From a virus: DNA of 23,768 nt. The position numbers were made by a program, and so were the translations under genes. The stretch covers positions 1 to 23,768 of IMG/VR virus record IMGVR_UViG_3300042350_001707. One strand, written 5' to 3'. Positions 1 through 7,941 of the stretch are shown piece by piece. Each line of letters starts with the position of its first letter. Positions within the stretch are counted from its first letter, which is position 1. The notes under the pieces were generated by a model. That model saw nothing but the letters and a program-made list of their open reading frames with translations. It searched no databases and was not told the origin of the DNA.

Positions 1-399
1 CAACAGATCGAGACCCTCAAGCAGCGTCGCCCAGCGGCTGGACGCGAAGACGTAGCCCTTCCCGTAGCCGATGTCCTCGATGGAGGAGACCTTCTGCTCG
101 GCGGCGACATCCTTGAAGATGAGTTGCTCCAGCCAGTCGGCGCTGTCGATGCAGAGCGTGCTGAAATCATGCTCCTCCTCGTAGAGCGAGCCGATCGCCT
201 CCATCACGTCGTCGAAAGACTTCGCGAGCGGGAACGCCTGCACGTCGAGCGCGTCCAGACCGTCCTCGGTCTGAATGAAGACCGGGTTCGGCGCGGCAGC
301 GGCGAACGTGGACTTGCCGACGCCATGAATGCCGTACAAGAACAGGCGCGGCGGACGGCGCACCGAAGTGCGCCGCAGGGAAGACAGAGAGATAGCCAT
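1..399 (-). CDS. Sak4-like AAA/RecA-fold ATPase, 3' end cut off by window edge
   Basis: Translating the minus strand from an ATG at 399 gives 133 residues with no stop before the window edge, so this is the N-terminal part of the protein. A Walker A motif GIHGVGKST lies at residues 23-31 and a Walker B-like LCID at 82-85, followed by a stretch with IEDIGYGKGY typical of phage Sak4/AAA_24 ATPases. Such proteins are RecA-core ATPases encoded beside single-strand annealing or ssDNA-binding proteins and act in phage homologous recombination and replication; that role is family knowledge. An AAAGGA ribosome-binding site precedes the ATG. The gene lies 14 bp downstream of the 414-833 gene and is probably cotranscribed with it from the control region near 900. 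A general phage nucleotide-binding protein is the alternative. Confidence 0.85.
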   Translation of the reverse strand, partial: MAISLSSLRRTSVRRPPRLFLYGIHGVGKSTFAAAAPNPVFIQTEDGLDALDVQAFPLAKSFDDVMEAIGSLYEEEHDFSTLCIDSADWLEQLIFKDVAAEQKVSSIEDIGYGKGYVFASSRWATLLEGLDLL

Positions 400-413
400 T
401 GATCGATTTCCTT

Positions 414-833
414 TCAGATCTTGCGCGAGATCGCGACGGCGGTCTTCGCGGGTTCGGTGACGATATGCTTCGCGATCTTCGCGAAGAGATCCGGCTCGTT
501 GTTGAGCAAGTACTTCAGCCCCGTCGCATCGACCTCGGGCTTGATCTTGATCGGGCGCAGAGCCTCGGGGATGTTCGCGATCACGGCATCGACGAAGACC
601 GACATGTCGGTCGGCTTGCGCGTGAGCTTCGCGGTGAGCGTCACCTTGTACTCACCAACCTCATAGGTCGAGGAACCCTCGACCTTGTCGAAGGCGAGAG
701 CCTTGATGAGTTCCTCTTCGATGGCGACGCGCGCCTTGTTCGCATCGCTCTCGATGCGCTTCGCGTTCGCTAGCTCGTCGGCAATCTGCTCGACGGTGCG
801 CGCCTTCGGCGCGACGGACTTCTTGGCCTTCAT
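414..833 (-). CDS. Conserved small phage protein beside Sak4 (DUF7173-like), function unknown
   Basis: This 139-residue protein starts at an ATG preceded by AGGAG. It opens with a lysine-rich segment and a probable coiled coil (about residues 14-48, rich in Ala, Glu, Lys and Arg). A compact alpha/beta part follows, with YKVTLTAKLTRK near residue 65 and a conserved-looking C-terminus, IAKHIVTEPAKTAVAI. From memory it resembles a family of small phage proteins often encoded next to Sak4-type ATPases (DUF7173-like). No catalytic motif is visible. Its position as first gene of the leftward early unit, directly before the recombination ATPase, suggests an accessory role in recombination or replication. 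That is inference from context only. Confidence 0.75.
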   Translation of the reverse strand: MKAKKSVAPKARTVEQIADELANAKRIESDANKARVAIEEELIKALAFDKVEGSSTYEVGEYKVTLTAKLTRKPTDMSVFVDAVIANIPEALRPIKIKPEVDATGLKYLLNNEPDLFAKIAKHIVTEPAKTAVAISRKI

Positions 834-865
834 GTTCGATCTCCTGATTGGGTTTCGATTTCGTT

Positions 866-890
866 CAACTCAACTAAACGCAACTCAACT
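866..890. repeat. CAACT direct repeats in the divergent control region
   Basis: CAACTCAACT occurs at 866-875 and again at 881-890, separated by AAACG, giving four CAACT units in 25 bp. The array lies between the candidate leftward promoter and the start codon of the 414-833 gene, where a repressor or initiator protein could bind. It could also be chance low complexity; no binding protein is identified. Confidence 0.5.
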
Positions 891-896
891 GTCGGC

Positions 897-926
897 GTTA
901 TATTTTCTTCGCAGAGCTTCACGCAA
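897..926 (-). promoter_or_regulatory. Candidate sigma70-like promoter for the leftward Sak4 operon
   Basis: Read on the minus strand, TTGCGT (926-921) and TATAAC (902-897) are separated by 18 bp, a fair match to the -35/-10 consensus. The site lies about 65 bp upstream of the ATG at 833 in an AT-richer patch of an otherwise GC-rich window. Assignment is by eye from consensus similarity only. Confidence 0.4.
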
Positions 927-947
927 GGACAAAACATCGAAAATTCC

Positions 948-967
948 CTGAGCGTGTAAACGCTCAG
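948..967. promoter_or_regulatory. Perfect inverted repeat in the divergent control region (possible operator)
   Basis: CTGAGCGT-GTAA-ACGCTCAG is a perfect 8-bp inverted repeat with a 4-bp centre. It lies between the two divergent transcription units. It could be an operator for a dimeric regulator or a hairpin in a leader transcript. No U-tract follows on either strand, so an intrinsic terminator is less likely. Confidence 0.5.
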
Positions 968-977
968 TCGCGCAGCG

Positions 978-995
978 TTGACGTGGGGGCGTCAA
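978..995. promoter_or_regulatory. Second short inverted repeat upstream of the rusA-like gene
   Basis: TTGACG-TGGGGG-CGTCAA is a 6-bp inverted repeat about 40 bp upstream of the preferred resolvase start codon. The left arm also matches a -35 hexamer (TTGACG), but the segment 17 bp downstream (CATGTT) is a weak -10. It may be an operator overlapping the rightward promoter. The evidence is limited to the symmetry. Confidence 0.3.
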
Positions 996-1034
996 GCCCT
1001 CATGTTCTCAGCCTCGACAACGGAGGACGGCACG

Positions 1035-1538
1035 ATGATCACGATATCTCTTGCGGGCGAGCCTGTCGCGAAGGGACGCCCTCGCGCGTCTCTGCGTCGC
1101 GCACGCGGCGGCAAGCTGCGGATACACATGCGGACGCCAGACAAGACCGCGAGCTATGAGGAGCGCGTGCGTGCCGCTGCGCGCACAGAGGTCGAGACGT
1201 TGAGCGGTCTCATGTCCCTGCCGTTCGACGGACCCGTTCGCATCGACCTCCTCGCGGTCTTCGAGCCGCCCGCATCATGGAGCCAGAAGAAGCGTGCCGC
1301 CGCGATCGGTCGCGAAATCGCACACACGGTGCGGCCCGATCTCGACAACATTCTCAAGGCGTGGCTCGACGCTCTGAACGGCATCGTCTATCGCGACGAC
1401 ACACAGGTCGTGCGCGTCGCAGCCGAGAAACGATACGGACCCCAAGCGCTCGTCACAGCCTTCATCACGCGCGCGCCGCAGGATGCGTCGTCGCGCCTGC
1501 ATTATCAGCTTGATCATCTCGCGGGGGAGCGCAAATGA
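1035..1538 (+). CDS. rusA: RusA-family Holliday junction resolvase
   Basis: The protein has 167 residues from the ATG at 1035. RusA enzymes are dimeric Mg-dependent endonucleases that cut Holliday junctions during phage recombination and replication. The hallmark is visible in the second half: RPDLDNILKAWLDALNG followed by IVYRDDTQVV, carrying the conserved acidic residues and lysine of the active site. The N-terminus (ISLAGEPVAKGRPRAS) matches the usual first beta strand. The frame stays open upstream to a TTG at 978, but the ATG at 1035 has GGAGGA eight bases ahead and begins just where family members begin, so it is preferred. The stop overlaps the next start as ATGA, implying translational coupling to the primase. 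Together with the divergently encoded Sak4-like ATPase it suggests recombination-dependent replication. Confidence 0.93.
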   Translation: MITISLAGEPVAKGRPRASLRRARGGKLRIHMRTPDKTASYEERVRAAARTEVETLSGLMSLPFDGPVRIDLLAVFEPPASWSQKKRAAAIGREIAHTVRPDLDNILKAWLDALNGIVYRDDTQVVRVAAEKRYGPQALVTAFITRAPQDASSRLHYQLDHLAGERK

Positions 1539-3790
1539 AGTCGCCCTACGCGCGCGTGGCGCAGCGGCTGATCGACAGCGGCTACAGCGTCATCCCGATC
1601 GTTCCCGGCGAAAAGCGTCCAGGCGAGTTCACGCGCGGCGAGTGGCGCGGGATGATCGACTGGCAGCGGTACTGCGACCGACTGCCGACCGTGTTCGAGA
1701 TCGACATCTGGAACGGCTGGCCCGACGCGGGCGTCTGCGTCGCGCTCGGCAAGGCGTCGAACCTGATCGCAGTCGATTTCGACTACGGCCCCGACGAGCT
1801 TCGCGCCGCGCTCGAAGCGCTGATCCCGCCCAGCCCCGTCCGCAAGCGTGGCGCGAAGGGATACACGGCGTTCTATCGCGCGAGCGACTTGCCCTCGCGC
1901 AAGTGGAACGTCGGCAGACAGTCGGTCATCGAGATCCTGTCGCACGGGCGGCAGACCGTGCTGCCGCCGACGCTGCATCCTGACGGCATGGAATACTCGT
2001 GGCTGACGCCCGACACGCTGGAAGGCGTGTCCGCAGACGAACTGCCTGAGCTTCCCGCCGATCTGATCGAGCAGATCGAGCGCGTCGTGCGTCCGTATCA
2101 GACCGAAGAGGACCGAGAGCCGACAACGCGCCGCTCGTCTGGCGAGGGCGACGGCAACGCATACTGGCGCGAGGTCAACGACACCGCGATGTCGAACTTC
2201 GACGCCTGGGTGCCGGATCTGTTTCCGATGTCGAAGGCGCGGCGCGACGGCAGCTATCGCGTGATCGCACATTGGCGCGGCTGCGAGCGCGCGAACGTCT
2301 CGATCCATCCGCAGGGCATCACCGACTGGGGCGAGGGGCGCAATTACACGCCGCTCGACCTCGTCATGGCGGCGGCGGGCAGCGATCTGGAGAGCGCCAC
2401 GCAATGGCTGCGCGAGCGGCTCGGCATGCAGCCGCCTGAGCCTGCTGTCGATGTAAGCGCGTTCGTCGAGAAGCATGCGCCAGGAAAGAAGAAGAAGGCA
2501 CAGCCGCAGCCGCAAGAGCGGCCCGCGCCGAAGGCCGCGCCTGTCGGATATTTCGACCTCGGCGGCGCGATGCAGATGATGTTCGACGCGATCATCAAGT
2601 CCGCGCGTCGCCCGCAGCCGATCCTGGCTGTCGGCGCATGCATCGCGGCGATCGGCGTGCTGATGGGGCGGCGCTACGCGACGCCGACCAATCTCAGGTC
2701 GAACGTCTACGTCATCGGCATCGCGGACAGCGGCGCGGGAAAGAACGCCGCGCGCGAGGTGATCAACCTCGCATTCTCGGAGGCCGGTCTCGGGGACTAC
2801 CTGGGCGGCAACAAGATCGCCTCGGGCAGCGGTCTGCTGAGTGCCGCGTTTCGCCATCCGGCGATCCTGTTTCAGCAGGACGAGTTCGGCATGTTCCTGT
2901 CTGGCGTCGCGGATCGAAAGAAGGCCCCGCGCTACCTGACCGAGATCCTCGATCACCTGACGGAGCTATACACGTCAGCCAGCGGCGTCTTCCTGGGGAT
3001 TGAATACGCGGACCAGAAAGAGCGCCCGCGCCGCGACATCGTCCAGCCCTGCGTCTGCATCCATGCGACGACGACGCCTGGGCATTTCTGGGCTGCGCTG
3101 CAAAGCTCGAACGCCATCGACGGATCGCTCGCACGCTTCCTGATGTTCGAGAGCGCGGAGAGCTATCCAGACGCGCAGATGTCTGTGCAGCCCGAGATCT
3201 CACAGGATCTGATCAAGGCGCTCCAGACAATCGCTTGGCCTGGGCAGGCAGACGGCAAGAACCTCGCGTCGCACATGGGCGCGGGCGACATGAAGCCCGC
3301 GCGCATCATCACCGTGCCGTTCGACGACGAGGCGAACGCTGCGATGAAGGCTCTGGACGAGGAGATCACCGACCGACTGCGCGGCGCGGCGGGCACGCAC
3401 TACACCTCGATCATGGCGCGGCAGTGGGAACACACGGCCCGCCTTGCGATGATCCGCGCCGTCTCGCGCGACGCGCGCGATGCGCGTGTAAACGCTGACG
3501 ACGTGAAGTGGGCCGATCTCGTCGTGCAGCGGTCGGTCGATCTGCTGTGCAGCGGGATCGAGCAGCACGTCGCAGACAACGCAGAGGAAGCCAAAACCAA
3601 GCGCACGATCGAGATCATCCGCTCGGCTGGCGAGGAGGGGATCACCAAGAGCCAGCTATTTCGTCGGACGCATTTTCTGAACCCGCGAGATCGCGAGGCA
3701 ATTCTGAAGGCGCTAGTCGAGAGCGAAGAGATCTCATCCGAAATTCGGGCTGGCGTAACAAAGCCGACGACCATATATCGTGCGAAATGA
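1535..3790 (+). CDS. Prim-pol / DUF3987 primase-helicase fusion
   Basis: The protein has 751 residues. Residues about 1-190 resemble the bifunctional primase/polymerase (archaeo-eukaryotic primase-like) domain: AVDFD carries the metal-binding pair D81/D83, and IEI (E133) with VLPPTLHPDG (142-151) forms the later motifs. Residues about 235-300 look like a CHC2-like remnant without the cysteine cluster (NVSIHPQG, TPLDLVMAA). Residues about 340-640 form a DUF3987-type helicase ATPase with Walker A GIADSGAGKN (395-404) and Walker B ILFQQDE (444-450). The C-terminus (about 675-745) looks like a winged helix. Such fusions prime and unwind DNA at phage forks. The start overlaps the resolvase stop (ATGA). 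At the usual motif II histidine the sequence reads GYTAFYR (109-115), with Thr where His is expected, and Walker A ends in Asn rather than Ser/Thr. Confidence 0.88.
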   Translation: MKSPYARVAQRLIDSGYSVIPIVPGEKRPGEFTRGEWRGMIDWQRYCDRLPTVFEIDIWNGWPDAGVCVALGKASNLIAVDFDYGPDELRAALEALIPPSPVRKRGAKGYTAFYRASDLPSRKWNVGRQSVIEILSHGRQTVLPPTLHPDGMEYSWLTPDTLEGVSADELPELPADLIEQIERVVRPYQTEEDREPTTRRSSGEGDGNAYWREVNDTAMSNFDAWVPDLFPMSKARRDGSYRVIAHWRGCERANVSIHPQGITDWGEGRNYTPLDLVMAAAGSDLESATQWLRERLGMQPPEPAVDVSAFVEKHAPGKKKKAQPQPQERPAPKAAPVGYFDLGGAMQMMFDAIIKSARRPQPILAVGACIAAIGVLMGRRYATPTNLRSNVYVIGIADSGAGKNAAREVINLAFSEAGLGDYLGGNKIASGSGLLSAAFRHPAILFQQDEFGMFLSGVADRKKAPRYLTEILDHLTELYTSASGVFLGIEYADQKERPRRDIVQPCVCIHATTTPGHFWAALQSSNAIDGSLARFLMFESAESYPDAQMSVQPEISQDLIKALQTIAWPGQADGKNLASHMGAGDMKPARIITVPFDDEANAAMKALDEEITDRLRGAAGTHYTSIMARQWEHTARLAMIRAVSRDARDARVNADDVKWADLVVQRSVDLLCSGIEQHVADNAEEAKTKRTIEIIRSAGEEGITKSQLFRRTHFLNPRDREAILKALVESEEISSEIRAGVTKPTTIYRAK

Positions 3791-3800
3791 GGAGGCACAG

Positions 3801-4292
3801 ATGAGTGACGAGCAGAATGACGCAGACAGGTTCCGGTGCCGCATGGAAGCGGCATACGGATCGGCCTACGGATGGCAGCGCTGGTTCGCGCGGGCATTCG
3901 ACATCGAGCGGCGAACGCTCACAAGGTGGATTCAAAAGGAGGGAAGCACGCGCATACCGGGGTGGGCCTGGACGGCCCTGGACATGATCGAAACCATCAG
4001 ACGGATGACAGGAGAACTACCGATGTCTCAGATGAAGGTGCGGGGTCGCCCGCCGCAGACTGGTCGATACGAAACGCGACAGCAGATGTGCGAAGCGGTG
4101 CTGCGCGATGTTCTGGTGGGCGGCATGACGCAGCCGCAAGCCGCCGCAGCCGCTGGCGTAACGGTCGCCGTCGTGCAGCGCATCGTCGCGCGCCAAGAGG
4201 GCATGACGCCGAAGCTGCGAAAGGAGATCGAACGAGCCGCGAGCAAGCGGGCGAAGGAAGAGGCCCGCGCAACGAAGAAGCGCGCAGCTTGA
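3801..4292 (+). CDS. Small DNA-binding protein with two helix-turn-helix-like segments
   Basis: The protein has 163 residues from the ATG at 3801, which has GGAGG five bases upstream; an in-frame GTG at 3780 would overlap the primase and is less likely. Residues about 20-45 (WQRWFARAFDIERRTLTRWI) look like a helix-turn-helix of the small phage type that pairs a YG..WQ..LA segment with RTVRRW. Residues about 107-132 (MTQPQAAAAAGVTVAVVQRI) look like a second helix-turn-helix resembling resolvase or terminase small-subunit domains. The tail is basic (KRAKEEARATKKRAA). It ends the rightward early operon just before the terminator hairpin. A transcription regulator is the simplest reading; a terminase small subunit or replication-origin binder remains possible. 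Confidence 0.65.
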   Translation: MSDEQNDADRFRCRMEAAYGSAYGWQRWFARAFDIERRTLTRWIQKEGSTRIPGWAWTALDMIETIRRMTGELPMSQMKVRGRPPQTGRYETRQQMCEAVLRDVLVGGMTQPQAAAAAGVTVAVVQRIVARQEGMTPKLRKEIERAASKRAKEEARATKKRAA

Positions 4293-4298
4293 GGTGAC

Positions 4299-4326
4299 GG
4301 GGCCTGCGTTTCAACGCGCAGGCCCC
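4299..4326. terminator. Bidirectional terminator hairpin between convergent operons
   Basis: GGGGCCTGCG (4299-4308) and CGCAGGCCCC (4317-4326) form a perfect 10-bp GC-rich stem around an 8-base loop. It fills the 38-bp gap between the rightward early operon (stop at 4292) and the leftward late operon (stop at 4331). No strong U-tract follows on either side, so termination may be imperfect or protein-assisted, but position and symmetry favour a shared terminator. Confidence 0.8.
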
Positions 4327-4330
4327 ATTC

Positions 4331-6487
4331 TCAGAAGCGTCCAGAGCGCAGATCGCGCGTCACGTCTTCGCGCTCGGGGTCCTCTGGCGTCTGCCCAACG
4401 ACGGTCTGCGTGCCGACAACGGGCGCTCCGCGCGCAGCACTCTGATATCGCGCGCCCTGCACGACACGACGCTGCTGGTGCTTCTCCAACTGATCGAGGA
4501 TGTCCTTGATCTGCTGCGGCGTCGATCCAGAGAAGATGCGCGCGAGTTCACGCGCGCGCGCCTCTGGTTCCGCGATCCGGCTGAAGACATTCTGCGCCTT
4601 GTTGATCAGGTTCGGCGCAGAAGGGTTCGCAGCGAAGCCCGCGATATCCGAAAGCATCGCCGCGCCGGTTTGCGCCTGATCGAATTCCCGCGACGCCTCA
4701 AGCCTGCGTGCGGTCGGTGATCCTGCGACGGCACGCTGGTTCTGGCTGTAGATCTGCCCCTCGCGCATCAGGGCTTCCTCCAGCTTCCTGAAGTCGCGCG
4801 GGCCAGGGGCAATCATCTGGAGCTTCTCGCGGATCTCGGGGTTGCCGATGATCTGGCTGGCGGCTGCACGCGCGCGGTCTGCATCGTGCGGGTCCAGCGT
4901 CTGCGTGGCGGCGCGATAGTGGCGACGCAGCGCCTCGAACGCGCCAGTCCTGATTGCCTCCTGCTCAAGCGGCGTGTTCGCATCGGCCAGCGTCCTGGCG
5001 AGTCGCTGCGGCTCGATGCTCATAAATTCGTCGCGACCAAAGCGCAGGGCGTCTCGGATTTCGGCGTCGCCCTTGTAGACGGAGCGCGCTTCAGTCCAGG
5101 CGTCCCTCACGTTCTTCGGCAGCGCGTTCTCGACTGCCTCGATGTACTGAGATCTGAATTTTCTCAGCCCAGGAAGATCGGGCTGCACGGTGCCGCGTTT
5201 CACCGGCTGCGCCTCAAGTTCAGCGATCCTGCGATCAATCGCCCGCTTGAACTGATCGAGCGTCTGAAGAGACGGCTTCTCCATGACGCGCCGCCCGTCC
5301 TGCCAGATCTCCTTTCCAGGCTTCTCTCCCAGGAGCGTGTATCGCGGGTCGCTGAGAGCTTCCTGCCAGATTTTCTGCGCCCCTGGCTGGTTCAGCAGGG
5401 CTGTCAGTTCCGGCGTCTCTGTCACAGCCCTGCCAAGCGCATACGCGCGCTCGTAGTGCGGCTGCGCCGACTTACGCATCTTCTCGATGATTGCGTCCTC
5501 GGCATCGAAATAGTCGTCGGGCTTCAGCGTCTTGTTCAGTTGCTGCATGGTGCGCGCGACCGTGCCCTGGTTCGTCCTCATCGCTTGCTCTGCGAGGTCT
5601 TCGCCCGCGCCGGATTTCAGCGCAGCGACCTCGAACGCGCGACCAAGCTGCGGAGACTGATACTGAATGCCGAGCGGGACGCCCATCTTCTCGTCTGCCT
5701 TGATGCGCGCGCGCAGATCGTTGATCGTGATCGGATTGTCGCTCTTCGACATCATCTGGAGGACGTAATCGCGCGCGCGCGCGGCGGCATCCGCCCCAGG
5801 CAGATTGAGCCTGTCCGCGACGTTCTGGTAGCCGCTCGCCGCGAGCTTGCCCGCCACCGGAACGGCAAGGCCAAGCCCGCCGCCGACCATAGCGCCGAGC
5901 GCGCCGCTGCCCGCTGCGTCACCCATTTCCTCTGCGCTGCCGACACCGCTCGCCGCGCCTGTCAACGCACCGACCTTTCCGGCGGTTCGCGTCGGCGTCG
6001 ATCCCTGCCACGCGGCACGCGCCAATCGACCGAGCGTCCCAGCGTTGCGCGCGACGTTGCTCGCGCCCGCAGCGCTCGCCACCTGTCCGCCGGGAACGAA
6101 CATCGCGGCGACGGACGGCACGACGCCACCGGCAATCTCCGAGCCGAGAGCGGTCATCGGGTTCTGCTCGGCAAAGCGCGCAAGCGATGCGCGCTCCTCG
6201 TCTCGGAGTTGCTCGTAGCTCTTGCGCTCGAACGGATTGAGTGCGCGCGCGCCAGCGACGATCTCGTCTCCGAAATTGAACGTCAGCCCTTGCAGAGCCG
6301 TGCGCGCGAGACCTTTGGCATAGTCCGCGCCGCGAAGCTCACCGTCATCTTTCGGCTGCTGCTGCTGCGGTGCGGCGCTCGCGGCGGCTTGCGTCGCGAG
6401 CCTCACCGCATCCTCTGGCGTGGTTCCTTCTGGAACCTCGATGCGAGCGATGCGACCGTCTTCAAGCTGAACTCGCGCAATGGGCAT
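4331..6487 (-). CDS. Large probable internal virion (DNA-ejection) protein
   Basis: The protein has 718 residues; GAGGAG precedes the ATG. The N-terminus (MPIARVQLEDGRIARIEVPE, then GTTPEDAV) is a pattern common in large phage internal and tail proteins. Residues about 120-220 are rich in Ala and Gly with hydrophobic stretches that could insert in a membrane. The rest is charged and predicted helical, with many heptad-like Arg/Glu/Leu segments. No lysozyme or transglycosylase motif was recognised. It is the last gene of the late operon, after three other predicted internal proteins, an arrangement typical of podovirus ejection proteins that form a channel across the envelope. The C-terminus ends in DLRSGRF, identical to the end of the i-spanin at 18741. 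Ejection protein is a contextual inference. Confidence 0.7.
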   Translation of the reverse strand: MPIARVQLEDGRIARIEVPEGTTPEDAVRLATQAAASAAPQQQQPKDDGELRGADYAKGLARTALQGLTFNFGDEIVAGARALNPFERKSYEQLRDEERASLARFAEQNPMTALGSEIAGGVVPSVAAMFVPGGQVASAAGASNVARNAGTLGRLARAAWQGSTPTRTAGKVGALTGAASGVGSAEEMGDAAGSGALGAMVGGGLGLAVPVAGKLAASGYQNVADRLNLPGADAAARARDYVLQMMSKSDNPITINDLRARIKADEKMGVPLGIQYQSPQLGRAFEVAALKSGAGEDLAEQAMRTNQGTVARTMQQLNKTLKPDDYFDAEDAIIEKMRKSAQPHYERAYALGRAVTETPELTALLNQPGAQKIWQEALSDPRYTLLGEKPGKEIWQDGRRVMEKPSLQTLDQFKRAIDRRIAELEAQPVKRGTVQPDLPGLRKFRSQYIEAVENALPKNVRDAWTEARSVYKGDAEIRDALRFGRDEFMSIEPQRLARTLADANTPLEQEAIRTGAFEALRRHYRAATQTLDPHDADRARAAASQIIGNPEIREKLQMIAPGPRDFRKLEEALMREGQIYSQNQRAVAGSPTARRLEASREFDQAQTGAAMLSDIAGFAANPSAPNLINKAQNVFSRIAEPEARARELARIFSGSTPQQIKDILDQLEKHQQRRVVQGARYQSAARGAPVVGTQTVVGQTPEDPEREDVTRDLRSGRF

Positions 6488-6501
6488 CGCGATGCTCCTC
6501 G

Positions 6502-7941
6502 TTATTCATAGCCAAGGAATTTTGCGCCGCCCTGGGGAGGCGCGGCTGGCGCAGCACTCGGCGCGGCTGGCGCGGGCGCGGGCGGTTGCGCCCGCTTGCT
6601 AGCAAAGAAATTCTGCCACGACTGTCTCTTTTCGTTGAGGGCGTACTTGCCACTCTTCTCAGGATCGAAGATCGGGTTGCTGTTCAGATACTGGTTCCAG
6701 TACTCCTCCGCGCCCCGCAAGCTGCCGCTGTGTGCGCTGGCGTAGCTCTCAAAGAACTTGAGCTTCTGGATCATGTCCTCATGCGCCATTCGAGACGCGC
6801 GAATGATTGCGGCATTTGTCTCTCTCGGCTTGTCTGGGCCAACCGTGGCGCTCTGAAACATCCTGGCGTCGTAGTCAGACGTTGCGCCGCTTCCTGGCGG
6901 GCGCATATTCGGCGCGATCTTGTTGCTGATCGCAGTCATCTCGCTGATTTGTGGATCGAATGCGCCGACAATCGATCTCGCAGCAGCCCCGACGACGGGG
7001 ACGCCATAGACGCCACCCGTCGATTGCGACTTCATGAGTTGCTCAAAGCGGTCCATGTCCGCGATTGCCGCCCTGCTCGGGGCAATCGCCTCACGCAGGC
7101 CAGAAAGCTGCTTCTCCGCTTCCTTCATCTGGAGATTGGCGTACTGCTCGCTCATCTTCGGAGACAGATTTCGCGGCCCCGCATTCGGATTGAACGGCAC
7201 GCCGACGCTCCGCGCATATTCCGCGCGCTCGTCTGGCGAAACGACCGGAGCGCTGCCCTGCTTGTTCTGCGCGGGTCCGACCAAGCTCATCTTGCTCGGA
7301 TCTCGCTTGTCGATCGCGACGCGATACGCGCCAGGGGCGACGCCCATGCGCTTCGCCTGCTCGTCGCCAAGCTCGATGGTGTCGAAGTGATACCCGGCGT
7401 CCCGCCCCGCCGCGAGAGCGGCAAGATCGCGCCGCATCTCCCGGTTCTCACGCGCCCTGGCTTCCGCCGAAGCAAGAGAAGCTGACCGCTCCATCAGCCG
7501 ACGACCGGCTTCTGCACGCTTCAGCAGAGTGTCGTATTCGTTCTGCGCCTGCTGCGCGCCGACATCAGCGATCCCCGTCTCGTACTGCTGTGCCTGTGCG
7601 CGGTGCTGACGCTCCATCTCACGCTGACGCTGGAGCGCAGGAGACAACTCGCCCGCCACGTTGCCCATGCTCTCCGCGAACGATCCCGTCCTCGTTGGAG
7701 ACAGAAAGCCACGCGACATCGACAGCAGCATCTCCGCGCTGTTGTCGGTCTTCTGCGCCATGAGCGCATCGTAGCCGCGCCGCAGCGCCGCTTTCTTTTC
7801 TTCAAGAGCCTGCTTTCGTCGGTTCTCGATCTCCGAGAAATCGACGTTCGCCATCTTTGCGCCCGTGTCATACAGCTTTCGGACTGCGGGGGACGCAGAC
7901 AGAAAGTCGGCATCGGCCTCGTCGTTCTGCATGTCGCTCAT
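6502..7941 (-). CDS. Probable internal virion protein
   Basis: The protein has 479 residues. The ATG at 7941 overlaps the preceding stop as TGATG, which decides the start over a GTG one codon upstream. Residues about 30-185 are strongly helical and charged (runs such as RRKQALEEKKAALRRG), indicating coiled coil. A distinctive block around residues 320-395 includes PNMRPPGSGATSDYD and MFQSATVG, a pattern I associate with podophage structural proteins of unknown function. The C-terminus is Pro/Ala-rich and ends GGAKFLGYE. It lies between the 299-residue protein and the 718-residue protein in the putative ejection-protein cluster. A role inside the capsid or in the ejection channel is inferred from helical content and position, not from a recognised catalytic domain. 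Confidence 0.7.
   Translation of the reverse strand: MSDMQNDEADADFLSASPAVRKLYDTGAKMANVDFSEIENRRKQALEEKKAALRRGYDALMAQKTDNSAEMLLSMSRGFLSPTRTGSFAESMGNVAGELSPALQRQREMERQHRAQAQQYETGIADVGAQQAQNEYDTLLKRAEAGRRLMERSASLASAEARARENREMRRDLAALAAGRDAGYHFDTIELGDEQAKRMGVAPGAYRVAIDKRDPSKMSLVGPAQNKQGSAPVVSPDERAEYARSVGVPFNPNAGPRNLSPKMSEQYANLQMKEAEKQLSGLREAIAPSRAAIADMDRFEQLMKSQSTGGVYGVPVVGAAARSIVGAFDPQISEMTAISNKIAPNMRPPGSGATSDYDARMFQSATVGPDKPRETNAAIIRASRMAHEDMIQKLKFFESYASAHSGSLRGAEEYWNQYLNSNPIFDPEKSGKYALNEKRQSWQNFFASKRAQPPAPAPAAPSAAPAAPPQGGAKFLGYE

Noticed and set aside
399-773. Plus-strand frame opposite the 414-833 gene
   Set aside because: It is Asp/Arg/Leu-rich, motif-free and opposite a protein with coherent sequence and ribosome-binding site.
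948-967. Intrinsic terminator
   Set aside because: The stem is good but no T-run follows on either strand, and it sits between divergent operons where termination has no obvious use.
978-1034. Upstream TTG start for the resolvase
   Set aside because: The added 19 residues do not resemble the family, and the ATG at 1035 has a strong ribosome-binding site.
1514-2956. 480-codon open frame on the minus strand
   Set aside because: It lies opposite the primase-helicase gene, which has clear catalytic motifs. The minus-strand product is Arg-rich and motif-free.
4886-6511. 541-codon open frame on the plus strand
   Set aside because: It is antisense to the well-supported 718-residue late protein, is rich in Arg, Leu and Ala in the manner of GC-rich shadow frames, and has no recognisable domain or ribosome-binding context.
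6370-7485. 371-codon open frame on the plus strand
   Set aside because: It is antisense across the junction of two late genes that have good start sites and spacing, with shadow-like composition.
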